From positions 1 through 64,000 of the forward strand of contig JAGXGB010000024.1 of NCBI GenBank assembly GCA_024636955.1: a stretch of 64,000 nt of DNA, given 5' to 3'. This document shows positions 51,232-60,597 of this stretch, piece by piece; position 1 is the first letter of the stretch; the number at the start of each line of letters is the position of its first letter. Made by a program: the position numbers and the translations under genes. The DNA comes from Bacteroidales bacterium (GTDB taxonomy: Bacteria; Bacteroidota; Bacteroidia; Bacteroidales; Lentimicrobiaceae). The notes beneath the pieces were generated by a model. That model was not told the origin of the DNA and did no database searches. It was given only the letters and a program-made list of their open reading frames with translations.

Positions 51232-52272
51232 ATGCAAAAAAATAGTGCAATTAGTATAGAATCAAATGCAGACCTGAAGCCTATTAATACTTTTGGCATT
51301 CAGGGTAAATCTAAGTACTTGATTCACTTTACATCTGAAGAACAATTGCCTCAGATATTGCGCTATGTTTCAAATTTTAAAGGTAAGGTATTATTTACAG
51401 GTGGCGGTAGTAACATTCTTTTTACCGGCAATTGGGATGGTTTGATTGTAAAAATTGCAACAAAAGGAATCGAGGTACTGGAAGAAGATGAAGATTATGT
51501 TTATGTAAAGGCAGAAGCAGGTGAAGTGTGGGATGACCTTGTAAATTATTGTATCAGTGGGGGATATGGAGGCATTGAAAACCTGAGCTTGATACCTGGT
51601 ACAGTAGGAAGCAGTCCAATTCAAAACATTGGTGCATATGGTGTTGAACTGAAAGATGTCTTCTATATGCTTGAAGCTGTATCATTAAGAACTGGCGAAA
51701 TACGTGAGTTCTACAAAGAAGAATGTCTATTCGACTACCGGTACAGTATCTTCAAAGGTGTTTACAAAGGTGTTTACCTTATACTTTCAGTAATTTTAAA
51801 GCTTTCAAAAAAGCCGTTACTAAGCCTGTCGTACGGTGCAGTGGAGCAGGAAATTAATCGACTGGATCTGCCGCTTAACATTGCTTCAGTTAGTCAGGCT
51901 ATAATCAACATTCGAAGAAGTAAATTACCCGATCCTTTGGAAATCGGCAATGCAGGAAGCTTCTTTAAGAACCCTCTGGTTTCAAAAGATGTATTCAAGG
52001 CCATAAAACAAAAACATGGTGATATCCCATACTTTATCACTGACGAAGAATACAAGCTGGCAGCAGGTTGGATGATAGAAAAATGTGGCTGGAAAGGTTA
52101 CCGCGAAGGGGATGCAGGCGTTCATGAAAAGCAAGCCTTAGTGCTGGTAAATTATGGAACAGCATCCGGCAAACAAATAAAAGACCTGGCTGAAAAGATA
52201 TCCGACTCAGTTTATGATCACTTTGGTATACGGCTTGAACCCGAAGTTAATATCCTTAGTAGTGAAGAATAA
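51232..52272 (+). CDS. murB: UDP-N-acetylenolpyruvoylglucosamine reductase
   Basis: MurB reduces UDP-GlcNAc-enolpyruvate to UDP-MurNAc with NADPH and FAD, a committed step of peptidoglycan synthesis in the cytosol. The 346-aa type I enzyme has the family start LKPINTFGI, the FAD-binding GGGSNILF and GTVGSSPIQNIGAYG blocks, the active-site Arg in FDYRYSIFK, the catalytic Ser in GNAGSFFKNP and the Glu in RLEPEVNIL. It sits between two glycosyltransferase genes and is transcribed alone. The plus -7 element ends 4 nt before its ATG. Confidence 0.96.
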   Translation: MQKNSAISIESNADLKPINTFGIQGKSKYLIHFTSEEQLPQILRYVSNFKGKVLFTGGGSNILFTGNWDGLIVKIATKGIEVLEEDEDYVYVKAEAGEVWDDLVNYCISGGYGGIENLSLIPGTVGSSPIQNIGAYGVELKDVFYMLEAVSLRTGEIREFYKEECLFDYRYSIFKGVYKGVYLILSVILKLSKKPLLSLSYGAVEQEINRLDLPLNIASVSQAIINIRRSKLPDPLEIGNAGSFFKNPLVSKDVFKAIKQKHGDIPYFITDEEYKLAAGWMIEKCGWKGYREGDAGVHEKQALVLVNYGTASGKQIKDLAEKISDSVYDHFGIRLEPEVNILSSEE

Positions 52273-52371
52273 ATATTAGACCTGAGCTGAGTTTTAAGGC
52301 TCCTGGTTTTGAGGGCCCGGAAGTGACATGTATAGAAGACATTTAACTTTAGAATGCTCTCCGTGGTTTAA

Positions 52372-53496
52372 CTACATCAGCTTTCTGATTGAATTCCAAA
52401 GCCTTTCTGCTGACTTGTCCCATGTAAATTCTTTTGACCTGATGTGACCATCTTTAATGAGCTGATTACGCAAGTTCTCATCATTAGTAATTTGCAGCAT
52501 GGCAGAAGCGATATCTGTGGGATTAAAAGGATCAACAGTTAGAGCTGCATTGCCTGCAATTTCAGGCATTGAAGTTACATTTGATGTTATCACAGGTGTG
52601 CCGCATTTGAATGCTTCTACTATTGGAATGCCAAAACCTTCAAAGTACGAAACATATGTTAGAGCCAGTGCCGAACCCATGGCATCTTTTATGTTTTCAA
52701 GATCAAGGCGACCAGTAAATACCACATCATTGCGGAATTCCATACTGCGGTATATCTCTTCTATTTCTTTAGTCCACCATTTGCGGGCACCGGTTATTAC
52801 TAATTTGGTGGTTAATTTATTATCCGATTTTCTATAAATGTCAAATGCCTTAAACAGGTTTCCAAGGTTTTTCCTGGGATGCAATGAACCTATAAAGTAG
52901 AAATATGGCTGTCCATCAGCTAATTTGTATCTGGTTTCCTTCTTTTTCTTTTCATCGACAGGCTCATATATTTCATTAGCTCCATTGTAAACGACATCTA
53001 TTTTATCTTCCGGTACATTATAAAGATCTATAATATCCTGCTTCGAATATTCAGATACGGTTGCAATCCGGTCGGCTTTATGAGCAAATTTTGGAAAGAA
53101 GGTCCTGTAATACCATCTCTCAAATGATGGCACATCTTGCGGATAGTGTTCAAAATTAAGGTCATGAAACACATTAAGCGTCTTAACTTTGGTGCTTAGA
53201 GAAATATATCCGTCAGTTGAAATAAATAAATCGGCATTTACACTCTTGAGGGCTTTTGTTACAGAAAATTGAAACCAGATGTAGTACAAAACAGGATGTC
53301 TGGCTTGAGGGAAAAGAACAATCGGTGTAACATTTTCCGAAAAAACAAAGTCTTGATGAGGTGTACGATCGAATAAAAAGAAAAATTGATGCTCAGGGTG
53401 TGCAATTGTAATCCTCTTAAGATTTTCATAAGTGAACCACCCGATACCTTCAAGCTTGTCCTTCAACAAAAGACGTGTATTTATTGCTATTCTCAA
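52372..53496 (-). CDS. Glycosyltransferase family 4 (group 1)
   Basis: The 374-aa GT4 enzyme has the N-terminal GIGWFTYENLKRI segment, a central VYNGANEIYEP and FIGSLHPRKNLGNLFKAF block, and the donor-binding signature FEGFGIPIVEAFKCGTPVITSN, which contains the two glutamates (E-x7-E). It probably adds a mannose-like or rhamnose-like sugar, but the sugar cannot be read from the sequence. It lies on the minus strand, opposite to the flippase, sharing a 301-nt upstream region. Confidence 0.9.
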   Translation of the reverse strand: MRIAINTRLLLKDKLEGIGWFTYENLKRITIAHPEHQFFFLFDRTPHQDFVFSENVTPIVLFPQARHPVLYYIWFQFSVTKALKSVNADLFISTDGYISLSTKVKTLNVFHDLNFEHYPQDVPSFERWYYRTFFPKFAHKADRIATVSEYSKQDIIDLYNVPEDKIDVVYNGANEIYEPVDEKKKKETRYKLADGQPYFYFIGSLHPRKNLGNLFKAFDIYRKSDNKLTTKLVITGARKWWTKEIEEIYRSMEFRNDVVFTGRLDLENIKDAMGSALALTYVSYFEGFGIPIVEAFKCGTPVITSNVTSMPEIAGNAALTVDPFNPTDIASAMLQITNDENLRNQLIKDGHIRSKEFTWDKSAERLWNSIRKLM

Positions 53497-53797
53497 ATCT
53501 TATAGTTTTTGAGGTCTAAAGTTATTTGAATTTATCAGCCATTATATTTTTTGTTGTTTAAAGGGAATCTCTAATTGCAGAACTAAAGATAACGTTTTGA
53601 TAGAATTCCACAATAACAGCACTAACGTTTACAACACCTTAGAAGATCATCTCCGATTGCAGTCAATTGCAATTACGGTTTATTAGAATATATCTCCAAT
53701 TAATTTTAAATTTGCGCAAAAATAGTAAACACGCGGAGATAAACATCTATTTTAATCATACCTTTAATAATCCCATAAGCGGCTATAACAAAAATAC
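53497..53797. repeat. 301-bp divergent region with degenerate 39-43 bp tandem units
   Basis: The gap lies between the leftward GT4 gene and the rightward flippase gene. Related units start at 53567, 53606, 53649 and 53692 (spacings 39, 43 and 43). They share an ATCTCC-AATTGCAG-like head and a TAACGTTT-like middle (TAACGTTT itself at 53590 and 53633). The units are degraded. A palindrome TTTGCGCAAA (53711-53720) and two opposed -7 elements follow. There is no open reading frame. Confidence 0.45.
53707..53724. promoter_or_regulatory. Opposed -7 elements around a palindrome, flippase upstream region
   Basis: TAAATTTG on the plus strand (53707-53714) and TATTTTTG on the minus strand (53717-53724) flank two bases, CG. 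The middle is the perfect palindrome TTTGCGCAAA. The plus element is 83 nt before the flippase ATG. The arrangement resembles the GT4/murB pair at 51211-51227. Confidence 0.45.
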
Positions 53798-55249
53798 ATG
53801 CAACGGAAGTTTCTTGCCAACCTAAGTTTTTTGCTGCTCCTTAACCTGATCATAAAGCCGGTATGGATATTTGGCATTGACCTGAACGTACAGAATACTG
53901 TTGGTGCAGAAGCCTATGGATTTTATTTTAATCTTTTTAATTTCTCCTTTCTTTTCAATATTCTTTTTGATTTTGGTATTACCAATTTCAATAACAGGAA
54001 TATTGCTCAGAACAACCAGTTACTTAACAAGCACTTTTCAAGTATATTAATCCTTAAGGTGCTTTTGGGTGTAGTGTACTTTATAGTCACCTTTCTCATG
54101 GCTATTTTATGGGGTTATGAGGGGGAGGAACTACACATGCTTCTCTTCCTTGGTATCAATCAGTTTCTCATTTCTTTCATTCTTTACTTGCGGTCGAATG
54201 TGTCAGCTCTTTTGCTATTCAAGACTGATAGCATATTATCAGTACTTGACCGTATAGTGATGATTGCTATTATTAGCGTATTGCTATGGGGGGGTGTTAC
54301 CAAAACGCCTTTCCGCATTGAGTGGTTTGTTTATTCCCAAACCATAGCATATATATTAACCTTCATGGTTGCTTTCATGGTAGTGATCAAGAAATCGTCA
54401 TTCAGGAGGTTGAACTGGAATTTGCCTTTCTTCCTTGTAATTTTGAAGCAAAGTCTTCCATTTGCCATCTTGGTTTTATTGATGGCCTTCTACAATAAAA
54501 TTGATACAGTAATGATAGTACGACTAATTGAAGGTCCGGCTGGTAAAATTCAATCAGGAATTTATGCTCACTCGTACAGGTTACTTGATGCTTCTACTAG
54601 CCTCGCCTTTTTGTTTTCCCTCATGCTGCTGCCATTATTTGCTACATTAATCAAATCAAAAGGTAGGATTGAGAAAATGGTTAAATTATCTTTTTCAATA
54701 CTGTTTGTATTATCAGTTATAGTTACTGCTGTTTCTTTTACATATAGTTATCAGATTATTGATCTATTGTACGATCATTATATAGTTGAATCAGCAAGGT
54801 TGTTTCCGATATTGATGGCAAGTTTCGTTGCCATATCCACTACTTATGTGTTCGGCACCTTGCTTACTGCCAATGGAAATCTACGTCAGTTAAATTACAT
54901 GGCTGCTGCGGCAATGGTTTTTAATGTGGTTATAAATCTTATTCTTATTCCCAGGTATGGTGCTTATGGATCAGCATGGGCGAGTTTGGCAACACAAAGC
55001 GTAATGGCTATTTTACAAATAATACTCAGTATAATATATTTTGACATTAAAATTCAGTATTCATTTCTGCTGAAGCTCATATTTTTTGTGGCCGGGGTAT
55101 TTGGTTTGGGTGTAATTGTCAAATATCTCCCTATAAATTGGCTTTTATCCATTGGGGTAATGATAATAAGTTCAATAGCACTTGCGATTTCACTTCGTTT
55201 GCTGAATTTCGGTAATTTATTGGATATTATCAGAGGAAGGACTAATTAA
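53798..55249 (+). CDS. Polysaccharide flippase (Wzx/MATE-like, PST family)
   Basis: The 483-aa integral membrane protein has about 14 hydrophobic segments and the layout of a Wzx-type O-unit or exopolysaccharide flippase, including the QIIDLLYDHYIVESARLFPILMAS-type C-terminal repeat region (shown in part) and the LIPRYGAYGSAWASLATQ motif. It would move lipid-linked repeat units across the inner membrane. Two chain-length-like genes and a Wzy/WaaL-like gene follow on the same strand, which supports a Wzy-dependent pathway. Confidence 0.88.
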   Translation: MQRKFLANLSFLLLLNLIIKPVWIFGIDLNVQNTVGAEAYGFYFNLFNFSFLFNILFDFGITNFNNRNIAQNNQLLNKHFSSILILKVLLGVVYFIVTFLMAILWGYEGEELHMLLFLGINQFLISFILYLRSNVSALLLFKTDSILSVLDRIVMIAIISVLLWGGVTKTPFRIEWFVYSQTIAYILTFMVAFMVVIKKSSFRRLNWNLPFFLVILKQSLPFAILVLLMAFYNKIDTVMIVRLIEGPAGKIQSGIYAHSYRLLDASTSLAFLFSLMLLPLFATLIKSKGRIEKMVKLSFSILFVLSVIVTAVSFTYSYQIIDLLYDHYIVESARLFPILMASFVAISTTYVFGTLLTANGNLRQLNYMAAAAMVFNVVINLILIPRYGAYGSAWASLATQSVMAILQIILSIIYFDIKIQYSFLLKLIFFVAGVFGLGVIVKYLPINWLLSIGVMIISSIALAISLRLLNFGNLLDIIRGRTN

Positions 55250-55316
55250 GCACTAAAGCTCGCAAATCGGCTTATTTATTAAGTGTTGTCAAAGTGATGT
55301 TTGATTAAAAATTTTC

Positions 55317-55324
55317 TATCTTTG
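55317..55324 (+). promoter_or_regulatory. -7 element upstream of the first Wzz-like gene
   Basis: TATCTTTG is a full TAnnTTTG match, 33 nt before the ATG at 55358. A TTTG at 55300-55303 is only 13 nt upstream, shorter than the usual spacing. Confidence 0.45.
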
Positions 55325-55357
55325 ACGACTTTATAAAATCTACCTCAGCGCATAACA

Positions 55358-56431
55358 ATGATGTCGGAAAATAACCTACATGGAGTGAAGGATTTTGACT
55401 CGACAAGTTTAGGAGTATTTCTTTATTCCTGGCGAAAGCACCTTATTGTAATTGGTGTAATTGCAAGCATATTATCTATTTTGTTTTCTTCCCCTTATTT
55501 CATAACACCATTATATAAATCATCAGTTATCTTATTTCCTGTATCAAGTAATTCAGTTTCAAAGGCATTGCTAACTGACCAAATATCAGCAAAATCTGAT
55601 ATTCTTGAATTTGGAGAAGATGAACAAACTGAGCAGATGCTGCAGATTCTTAATTCAGGTGTTATTCGTGAAAAAATTATAGAGAAGTTCAACCTTGTTG
55701 ATCATTATGGGATAAATCCGAAGTCAAAGTTTAAGTACACTTATCTTTTCAAAGAGTACCAAAGTAATATCACTTTCCGCAGAACTGAGTACATGGCGGT
55801 GAAAATTACTGTGCTCGACCGTGATCCTCAGGTTGCTGCTGATATAGCAAATACTATATCTGAACTGCTTGACTCCACCAAGAATGCAATGCAAAAAGAG
55901 CGGGCTGTCATGGGTTTTAAAATTGTTGAGAAAGAATATATAAGCCTGCAGAATGAAATTGCCACGATGGAAGATTCTCTAAAAAAGATTAGAGAATATG
56001 GAGTTTTTGATTATGAAACTCAGTCAGAGATGATGAATCAACAGTTGGCAATTGAAGTAGCACGAGGTAATCAGCGGGGTATTGATGCGTTAAACGCAAA
56101 GCTTGATGTACTTGCCAGATATGGAGGTGCATACGTATCAATACGCGACCAATTAGAGCATGAGAAGAAACAACTAAGTTATCTCAAGGCCCGTTACGAA
56201 GAAGCTAAAGTAGATGCAACCGAAAATCTTCCTCAGAAATTTGTAGTTGAATCAGCTTATAAAGCAGAGAAGAAATCATATCCAATACGATGGGTTATTG
56301 TACTCGTATCGGTTATTTCTACGCTGTTGATTTCTATACTTGTAATTATTACTATTGATAAACTTTCAGCAAAAGGAATGTTAAAAAAAAACGTTCCTTC
56401 TATCCAAAAGCAAGATATTTATTCAGAATGA
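55358..56431 (+). CDS. Wzz-like chain-length determinant protein 1
   Basis: The 357-aa protein has two transmembrane segments (about 31-52 and 312-334) enclosing a mostly helical periplasmic domain, as in Wzz/PCP chain-length regulators. The N-terminal SSPYFITPLYKSSVILFP after the first span and the PIRWVIVLVSVISTLL second span are family-typical. There is no C-terminal BY-kinase domain. It starts at ATG-ATG (55358 or 55361). Its stop overlaps the start of the next gene, a paralogue, by 4 nt. Confidence 0.82.
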   Translation: MMSENNLHGVKDFDSTSLGVFLYSWRKHLIVIGVIASILSILFSSPYFITPLYKSSVILFPVSSNSVSKALLTDQISAKSDILEFGEDEQTEQMLQILNSGVIREKIIEKFNLVDHYGINPKSKFKYTYLFKEYQSNITFRRTEYMAVKITVLDRDPQVAADIANTISELLDSTKNAMQKERAVMGFKIVEKEYISLQNEIATMEDSLKKIREYGVFDYETQSEMMNQQLAIEVARGNQRGIDALNAKLDVLARYGGAYVSIRDQLEHEKKQLSYLKARYEEAKVDATENLPQKFVVESAYKAEKKSYPIRWVIVLVSVISTLLISILVIITIDKLSAKGMLKKNVPSIQKQDIYSE

Positions 56432-57426
56432 ACAAAGTAAAGCCGAATATGGAAAATTACTTCAATAACCTGAGTTTGATGAAAATGTTCCTTAAATGGA
56501 AGATGCATCTCTTAATCATTGCTATTGTAGCAGCGGTTTTGGCTATGATATTTTCATCTCCCTTTTTTATTACTCCCAAGTTTAAATCGCATGCACTTGT
56601 ATATCCTTCAAATATAGCACCTTATTCTGATGAAAGTGAATCAGAACAGATGCTGCAATGGCTACAATCAAAAGATATCAAGGACAGTGTGATCAAGAAG
56701 TTCAATCTCAGCGAGCATTATAAGATTGACAAGGATTATAAGTATTACAATTCAACCATGATGTACCTATACAATGAAAACGTAAGGATAAATAAGACTC
56801 AGTGGGAATCAATTGAAATCCAGGTTACTGATAAAGACCCTGAAGTAGCATACAACATGGTTAATTCAATCATGGATTTCTGCAATCAAAAGATCAGAGG
56901 TATACACAAGGATAAGTACAATGAAGTAGTTAAAAGTCTCGGTTGGACTCTTAAAGAAAAGAAACAGCAGCTCGATAGTGTTGAGAATGCATTAGCAAAA
57001 TTACGTTTGGAGTATGGTTTGTATGATTATGAATCACAAGCGCTGGAGATCACTAAAGGATATTTGAAAACCTTTGACGGGAGTACTGGTGCCAAACCTA
57101 CTAGTGATGTAGTAGATATGAAAACAAATTTTGAGCAAAAAGCAGGCGAATTGGCTGTGTTAACTCAACGACGTGAGGATATCATGCATATTTACGCAGA
57201 TTTTGAACTGAAGTATGATATGGCGGTTTATGATGCAGAAAAGACATTCACCTTCCTCAATGTAGTCACCAGTCCCGCAATATCCGATAAAAAATCATAT
57301 CCAATACGCTGGCTCATAGTTCTTTATTCAGTTGTGGCCGCAGTATTTTTCTCTGTTGTTGTTATCTCAGTTCGGGAAAACAGTAAAATAAACCATGCTA
57401 TTGCTGAACTAACAAAAGCGGAATAA
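56428..57426 (+). CDS. Wzz-like chain-length determinant protein 2
   Basis: The 332-aa paralogue of the preceding protein has the same pattern: a first span near 23-43 followed by SSPFFITPKFKSHALVYP, a coiled-coil-like periplasmic domain (KQQLDSVENALAKLRLEYG), and a second span near 290-312 after KKSYPIRW. It too lacks a kinase domain. Its start overlaps the first gene's stop by 4 nt, suggesting coupled translation. Two chain-length-type proteins in tandem could act as a pair or heteromer. Confidence 0.82.
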   Translation: MNKVKPNMENYFNNLSLMKMFLKWKMHLLIIAIVAAVLAMIFSSPFFITPKFKSHALVYPSNIAPYSDESESEQMLQWLQSKDIKDSVIKKFNLSEHYKIDKDYKYYNSTMMYLYNENVRINKTQWESIEIQVTDKDPEVAYNMVNSIMDFCNQKIRGIHKDKYNEVVKSLGWTLKEKKQQLDSVENALAKLRLEYGLYDYESQALEITKGYLKTFDGSTGAKPTSDVVDMKTNFEQKAGELAVLTQRREDIMHIYADFELKYDMAVYDAEKTFTFLNVVTSPAISDKKSYPIRWLIVLYSVVAAVFFSVVVISVRENSKINHAIAELTKAE

Positions 57427-57454
57427 TAATAATTAACGTAATTAGAGAAGAGAG

Positions 57455-58936
57455 TTGACAAAAATCAAAGTCAAATGGTTTTATTTGCTCAGTGGGTTAT
57501 TCATACTGCTGAACTCCCTTCTTATTGTTAAGGAGCATTACTGGGGTATCTTTATTCCGGTAATCATTATTGTGGGCCTGATGTATATCTTCTGGCTCGA
57601 TAAGTTATTACTTTTCATTGTATTCCTTGCACCATTGGCAGTGAATATTGCTGATAAAGAAATGGGTATTGGAGTGTCAATTCCTACGGAACCATTGCTG
57701 GTGGGTATATTACTGCTCTTTTTCCTTAAAACTATTTTCAATGGTCACTATGATAAGCGGATATTAAACCATCCGGTTTCATGGACTGTGTACCTTAGTT
57801 TATTCTGGATACTCATCACCAGTATAACCAGTGAGCTGCCGCTTGTTTCATTTAAGTTCCTTTTTTCACGTTTGTGGTTTGTGGTTCCTTTTTATTTCCT
57901 TGGAATTGCTTTGTTTAAGAATGCCCGGAATATAAATTACTTTAACTGGCTATATGTCATTGCTCTTGGTTTAGTGATTATATACACAACCTATCAGCAT
58001 AGCTTTTATGGCTTCGCTGAAAAGCAAGGGCATTGGGTAATGAAACCCTTTTTTAATGACCATACTGCTTATGGTGGCATATTGGCTTTCTTCTTACCGG
58101 TGTTTGTTGGCTTTACTTTTAACAGCAGCAGGTCAAAAACCTATAGGCTTTATGCTGGTATTTTAGCAGTTTTACTGCTGGTTGCATTATTTCTGTCATA
58201 TAGCCGTGCAGCTTGGGTAAGTATTGCAGCCATAATGGTGATTGCTTTATTTATTGTCTATAAGATCAAGCTCAGATGGATCATGATCACAGTTGTGGCT
58301 TTGGTTTCTTCTTTCTATATCTTCCAGCATGAAATACTCTATGTGCTGGAAAAAAACAAGCAGGACTCATCAGGAAACTTCGTAGAGCATGTTCAGTCGA
58401 TATACAACATTTCATCTGATGCCTCAAACCTTGAGCGTATCAATAGATGGCAATCAGCATTCCGTATGTTTTCTGAAAGGCCTATTGTTGGATGGGGACC
58501 CGGTACATATCAGTTTGTGTACGCACCTTTCCAAAGATCGCAGGAACGCACTATTATAAGCACGAATGCAGGGGATCTGGGCAATGCTCACAGTGAATAT
58601 ATTGGCCCTTTATCTGAACAAGGTTTTCCCGGTTTAATAATCATCCTGATAATGATTTCCACTATTATTTACACTGGGATCAAAGTATACAGGAGAGCGA
58701 AAAATAAAGAAATCAAATTATTCAGTCTGGTGGCAGTGCTCTCATTATGCACCTATTTTGTACACGGATTACTTAATAACTTCCTTGATACTGATAAGGC
58801 ATCCATACCATTCTGGGGCTTTTTTGCAATGATTGTTGCAATGGACCTTTATCATAAGGATGATAAGTATATTCATTCTCTTGATGAAAACATTGATAAC
58901 CTTGAAGATACATCAGGTTATTATCAGGAAGAATAA
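57455..58936 (+). CDS. O-antigen polymerase/ligase-like membrane protein (Wzy_C)
   Basis: The 493-aa protein has about 11-12 membrane spans and a Wzy_C/O-antigen ligase domain with the large periplasmic loop containing RPIVGWGPGTYQFVY and NAHSEYIGPLSEQGFPGL, which carry the conserved residues of the family. It starts at TTG (57455). It could polymerise repeat units (Wzy) or ligate them to lipid A-core (WaaL); sequence alone does not decide. It is the last rightward gene of the polysaccharide locus. Confidence 0.85.
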   Translation: MTKIKVKWFYLLSGLFILLNSLLIVKEHYWGIFIPVIIIVGLMYIFWLDKLLLFIVFLAPLAVNIADKEMGIGVSIPTEPLLVGILLLFFLKTIFNGHYDKRILNHPVSWTVYLSLFWILITSITSELPLVSFKFLFSRLWFVVPFYFLGIALFKNARNINYFNWLYVIALGLVIIYTTYQHSFYGFAEKQGHWVMKPFFNDHTAYGGILAFFLPVFVGFTFNSSRSKTYRLYAGILAVLLLVALFLSYSRAAWVSIAAIMVIALFIVYKIKLRWIMITVVALVSSFYIFQHEILYVLEKNKQDSSGNFVEHVQSIYNISSDASNLERINRWQSAFRMFSERPIVGWGPGTYQFVYAPFQRSQERTIISTNAGDLGNAHSEYIGPLSEQGFPGLIIILIMISTIIYTGIKVYRRAKNKEIKLFSLVAVLSLCTYFVHGLLNNFLDTDKASIPFWGFFAMIVAMDLYHKDDKYIHSLDENIDNLEDTSGYYQEE

Positions 58937-59003
58937 ATACTAATAAGAACTATGGGAATTCTCCCAAAGGAACTTTTTGTAGGGCATTCTATTAAAAAGT
59001 ATA

Positions 59004-59951
59004 TTATTCCTTTGGTAATAACTTTCTTAGTTCCGAAAGAACTGAAGGTAGCATTCTGAGTGCTGCAAGTTCACGCCATTTCTTGCGTGCTTCTTCAACA
59101 GGTATACCAAAGTAAGTTTTTCCTCCTTCAATGCTTTTATCTACACCTGAGGTTGCCAATATGATGGCTCCTTTACCTATAACAAGGTCTTTGTTGATTA
59201 CAACCTTGCCCCACAAAATAACATCGTCCTCAATCCTTGTAACACCTGCAATAGCACAATGCGAGCCAATAAGGCAGTTGTTGCCGATATAAGTATCGTG
59301 TCCTACCTGTACATGGTTGTCAAATTTAGTTCCTGTGCCAATAAATGTGTCACCTGATACACCTTTGTCAATTGAGCATAATGCACCTATTTCAACATTA
59401 TTGCTAATTACCACTCTGCCGCATGATTCAAATTTCCTGTACCCTTCAGGCTTCCTTTGGAAATAATAAGCATCAGCACCTAATATAGTACCTGAATGTA
59501 TAATTACATTGTCACCTATAACTGTATGATCGTATATACACACGTTGGCATGTATAAGGCAATTCTTTCCTATCTTAACATGATTGCCAACAAAGGCATT
59601 TGGCTGAATTACTGTTCCTTCTCCAATCTCTGCGGAGGGAGATACAGTTGAAACGGCAGGTTCAAATGGTCTGAACTTTTTTACTAATTCTACGTACGCT
59701 GCAAATGGGTCGGAATGTAGTATAAGTACTTTATCCTCAGGACAGTCAACTATTTTATTGATTATAATATAAGTAGCTTTGGAGTTGACTGCTTTAGCAT
59801 AGTATTTAGGATGATCAACAAAGGTAAGGTCACCTTTGCGAACCATGTGAATTTCGTTTAACCCGGTAACTTGCAGATCTGTATCAGATTCAGTTGTAGC
59901 TCCGGTAATATCTGTAATAGTTTTTAAACTAATGGATGGTTGAAGGTCCAT
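59004..59951 (-). CDS. Second LpxD-like UDP-3-O-acylglucosamine N-acyltransferase
   Basis: The ATG at 59951 gives 315 aa. A GTG at 59984 would extend it by 11 residues, but that stretch lies inside the efp terminator, so it is rejected. The protein has an N-terminal uridine-binding-like domain (about 1-100), a left-handed beta-helix of hexapeptide repeats, and a C-terminal helix. The LpxD catalytic His is in VQVGHDTYIGNN. The genuine lpxD probably lies at the window's right end, so this is a paralogue. It is the last gene of the lpxC-fabZ, lpxA, ABC, efp cluster, an order also seen in other Bacteroidota. Confidence 0.85.
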   Translation of the reverse strand: MDLQPSISLKTITDITGATTESDTDLQVTGLNEIHMVRKGDLTFVDHPKYYAKAVNSKATYIIINKIVDCPEDKVLILHSDPFAAYVELVKKFRPFEPAVSTVSPSAEIGEGTVIQPNAFVGNHVKIGKNCLIHANVCIYDHTVIGDNVIIHSGTILGADAYYFQRKPEGYRKFESCGRVVISNNVEIGALCSIDKGVSGDTFIGTGTKFDNHVQVGHDTYIGNNCLIGSHCAIAGVTRIEDDVILWGKVVINKDLVIGKGAIILATSGVDKSIEGGKTYFGIPVEEARKKWRELAALRMLPSVLSELRKLLPKE

Positions 59952-59964
59952 GGAAAGTTTTTGT

Positions 59965-59992
59965 ATTAAAAAACCGGGTAGCACCCGGTTCT
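59965..59992 (-). terminator. Intrinsic terminator after efp
   Basis: On the minus strand AACCGGGT and ACCCGGTT form an 8-bp stem over a 3-nt loop, followed by a T-run. It lies between the efp stop (60004) and the LpxD-like start (59951), and would reduce read-through into that gene. Confidence 0.75.
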
Positions 59993-60003
59993 GAATAAAC
60001 TAA

Positions 60004-60570
60004 TTATGATTTAACTCTTTCAGAATAATCGCCGGTACGGGTATCAACTCTTATTCGTTCACCTTCCCCAATGAAGAGTGGCACATTTACCGAAGCTCCT
60101 GTATCAACAGTTGCAGGTTTTAATGCATTATTTGCTGTATCGCCCCTCAAACCAGGTTCAGTATAAGTTATTGTTAACTCTACGAAAGGAGGAAGGTCAC
60201 AACTCAAAGGTGTTTCAGTTTCAGCGTGAATAAGTATTTCAACGCCTTGTCCTTCTTTAAGGAATTGGGGTGCATTTATTATAGTTTCTTCTATTGATAC
60301 CTGTTCGTAGGTTTCGGTGTGCATGAAATTATAACCATTGTCATCTTTGTATAGGAACTGGTAGGGTCTGCGCTCTACTCTTGCTACATCAATCTTAACT
60401 CCGGCATTAAATGTGTTTGGTATCACCTTGCCGGTTTTGAGGTTTCTGAGTTTGGTTCTTACGAATGCACCACCTTTACCGGGTTTAACATGCTGAAATT
60501 CCACTACGGAATAAAGATCACCATTGTATTCTATGCACAGGCCGTTTCTAAAGTCAGCTGTTGTTGCCAT
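60004..60570 (-). CDS. efp: Translation elongation factor P
   Basis: EF-P relieves ribosome stalling at polyproline stretches. From the ATG at 60570 the protein is 188 aa, the standard length; an extended frame to 60630 adds unrelated residues. The three beta-barrel domains are visible, with the KOW-like N-domain and the [15 protein letters not shown] loop whose Lys (KPGKGG) is at the position modified in other bacteria. The C-terminal signature is [18 protein letters not shown] promoter lies at 60598-60628 and a 21-bp tandem array lies upstream. Confidence 0.97.
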   Translation of the reverse strand: MATTADFRNGLCIEYNGDLYSVVEFQHVKPGKGGAFVRTKLRNLKTGKVIPNTFNAGVKIDVARVERRPYQFLYKDDNGYNFMHTETYEQVSIEETIINAPQFLKEGQGVEILIHAETETPLSCDLPPFVELTITYTEPGLRGDTANNALKPATVDTGASVNVPLFIGEGERIRVDTRTGDYSERVKS

Positions 60571-60597
60571 AATATTTTCTAAATGTATTTTACGGTT

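Noticed and set aside
59952-59984. GTG start for the LpxD-like gene
   Set aside because: It lies inside the efp terminator hairpin and adds residues unrelated to the family.
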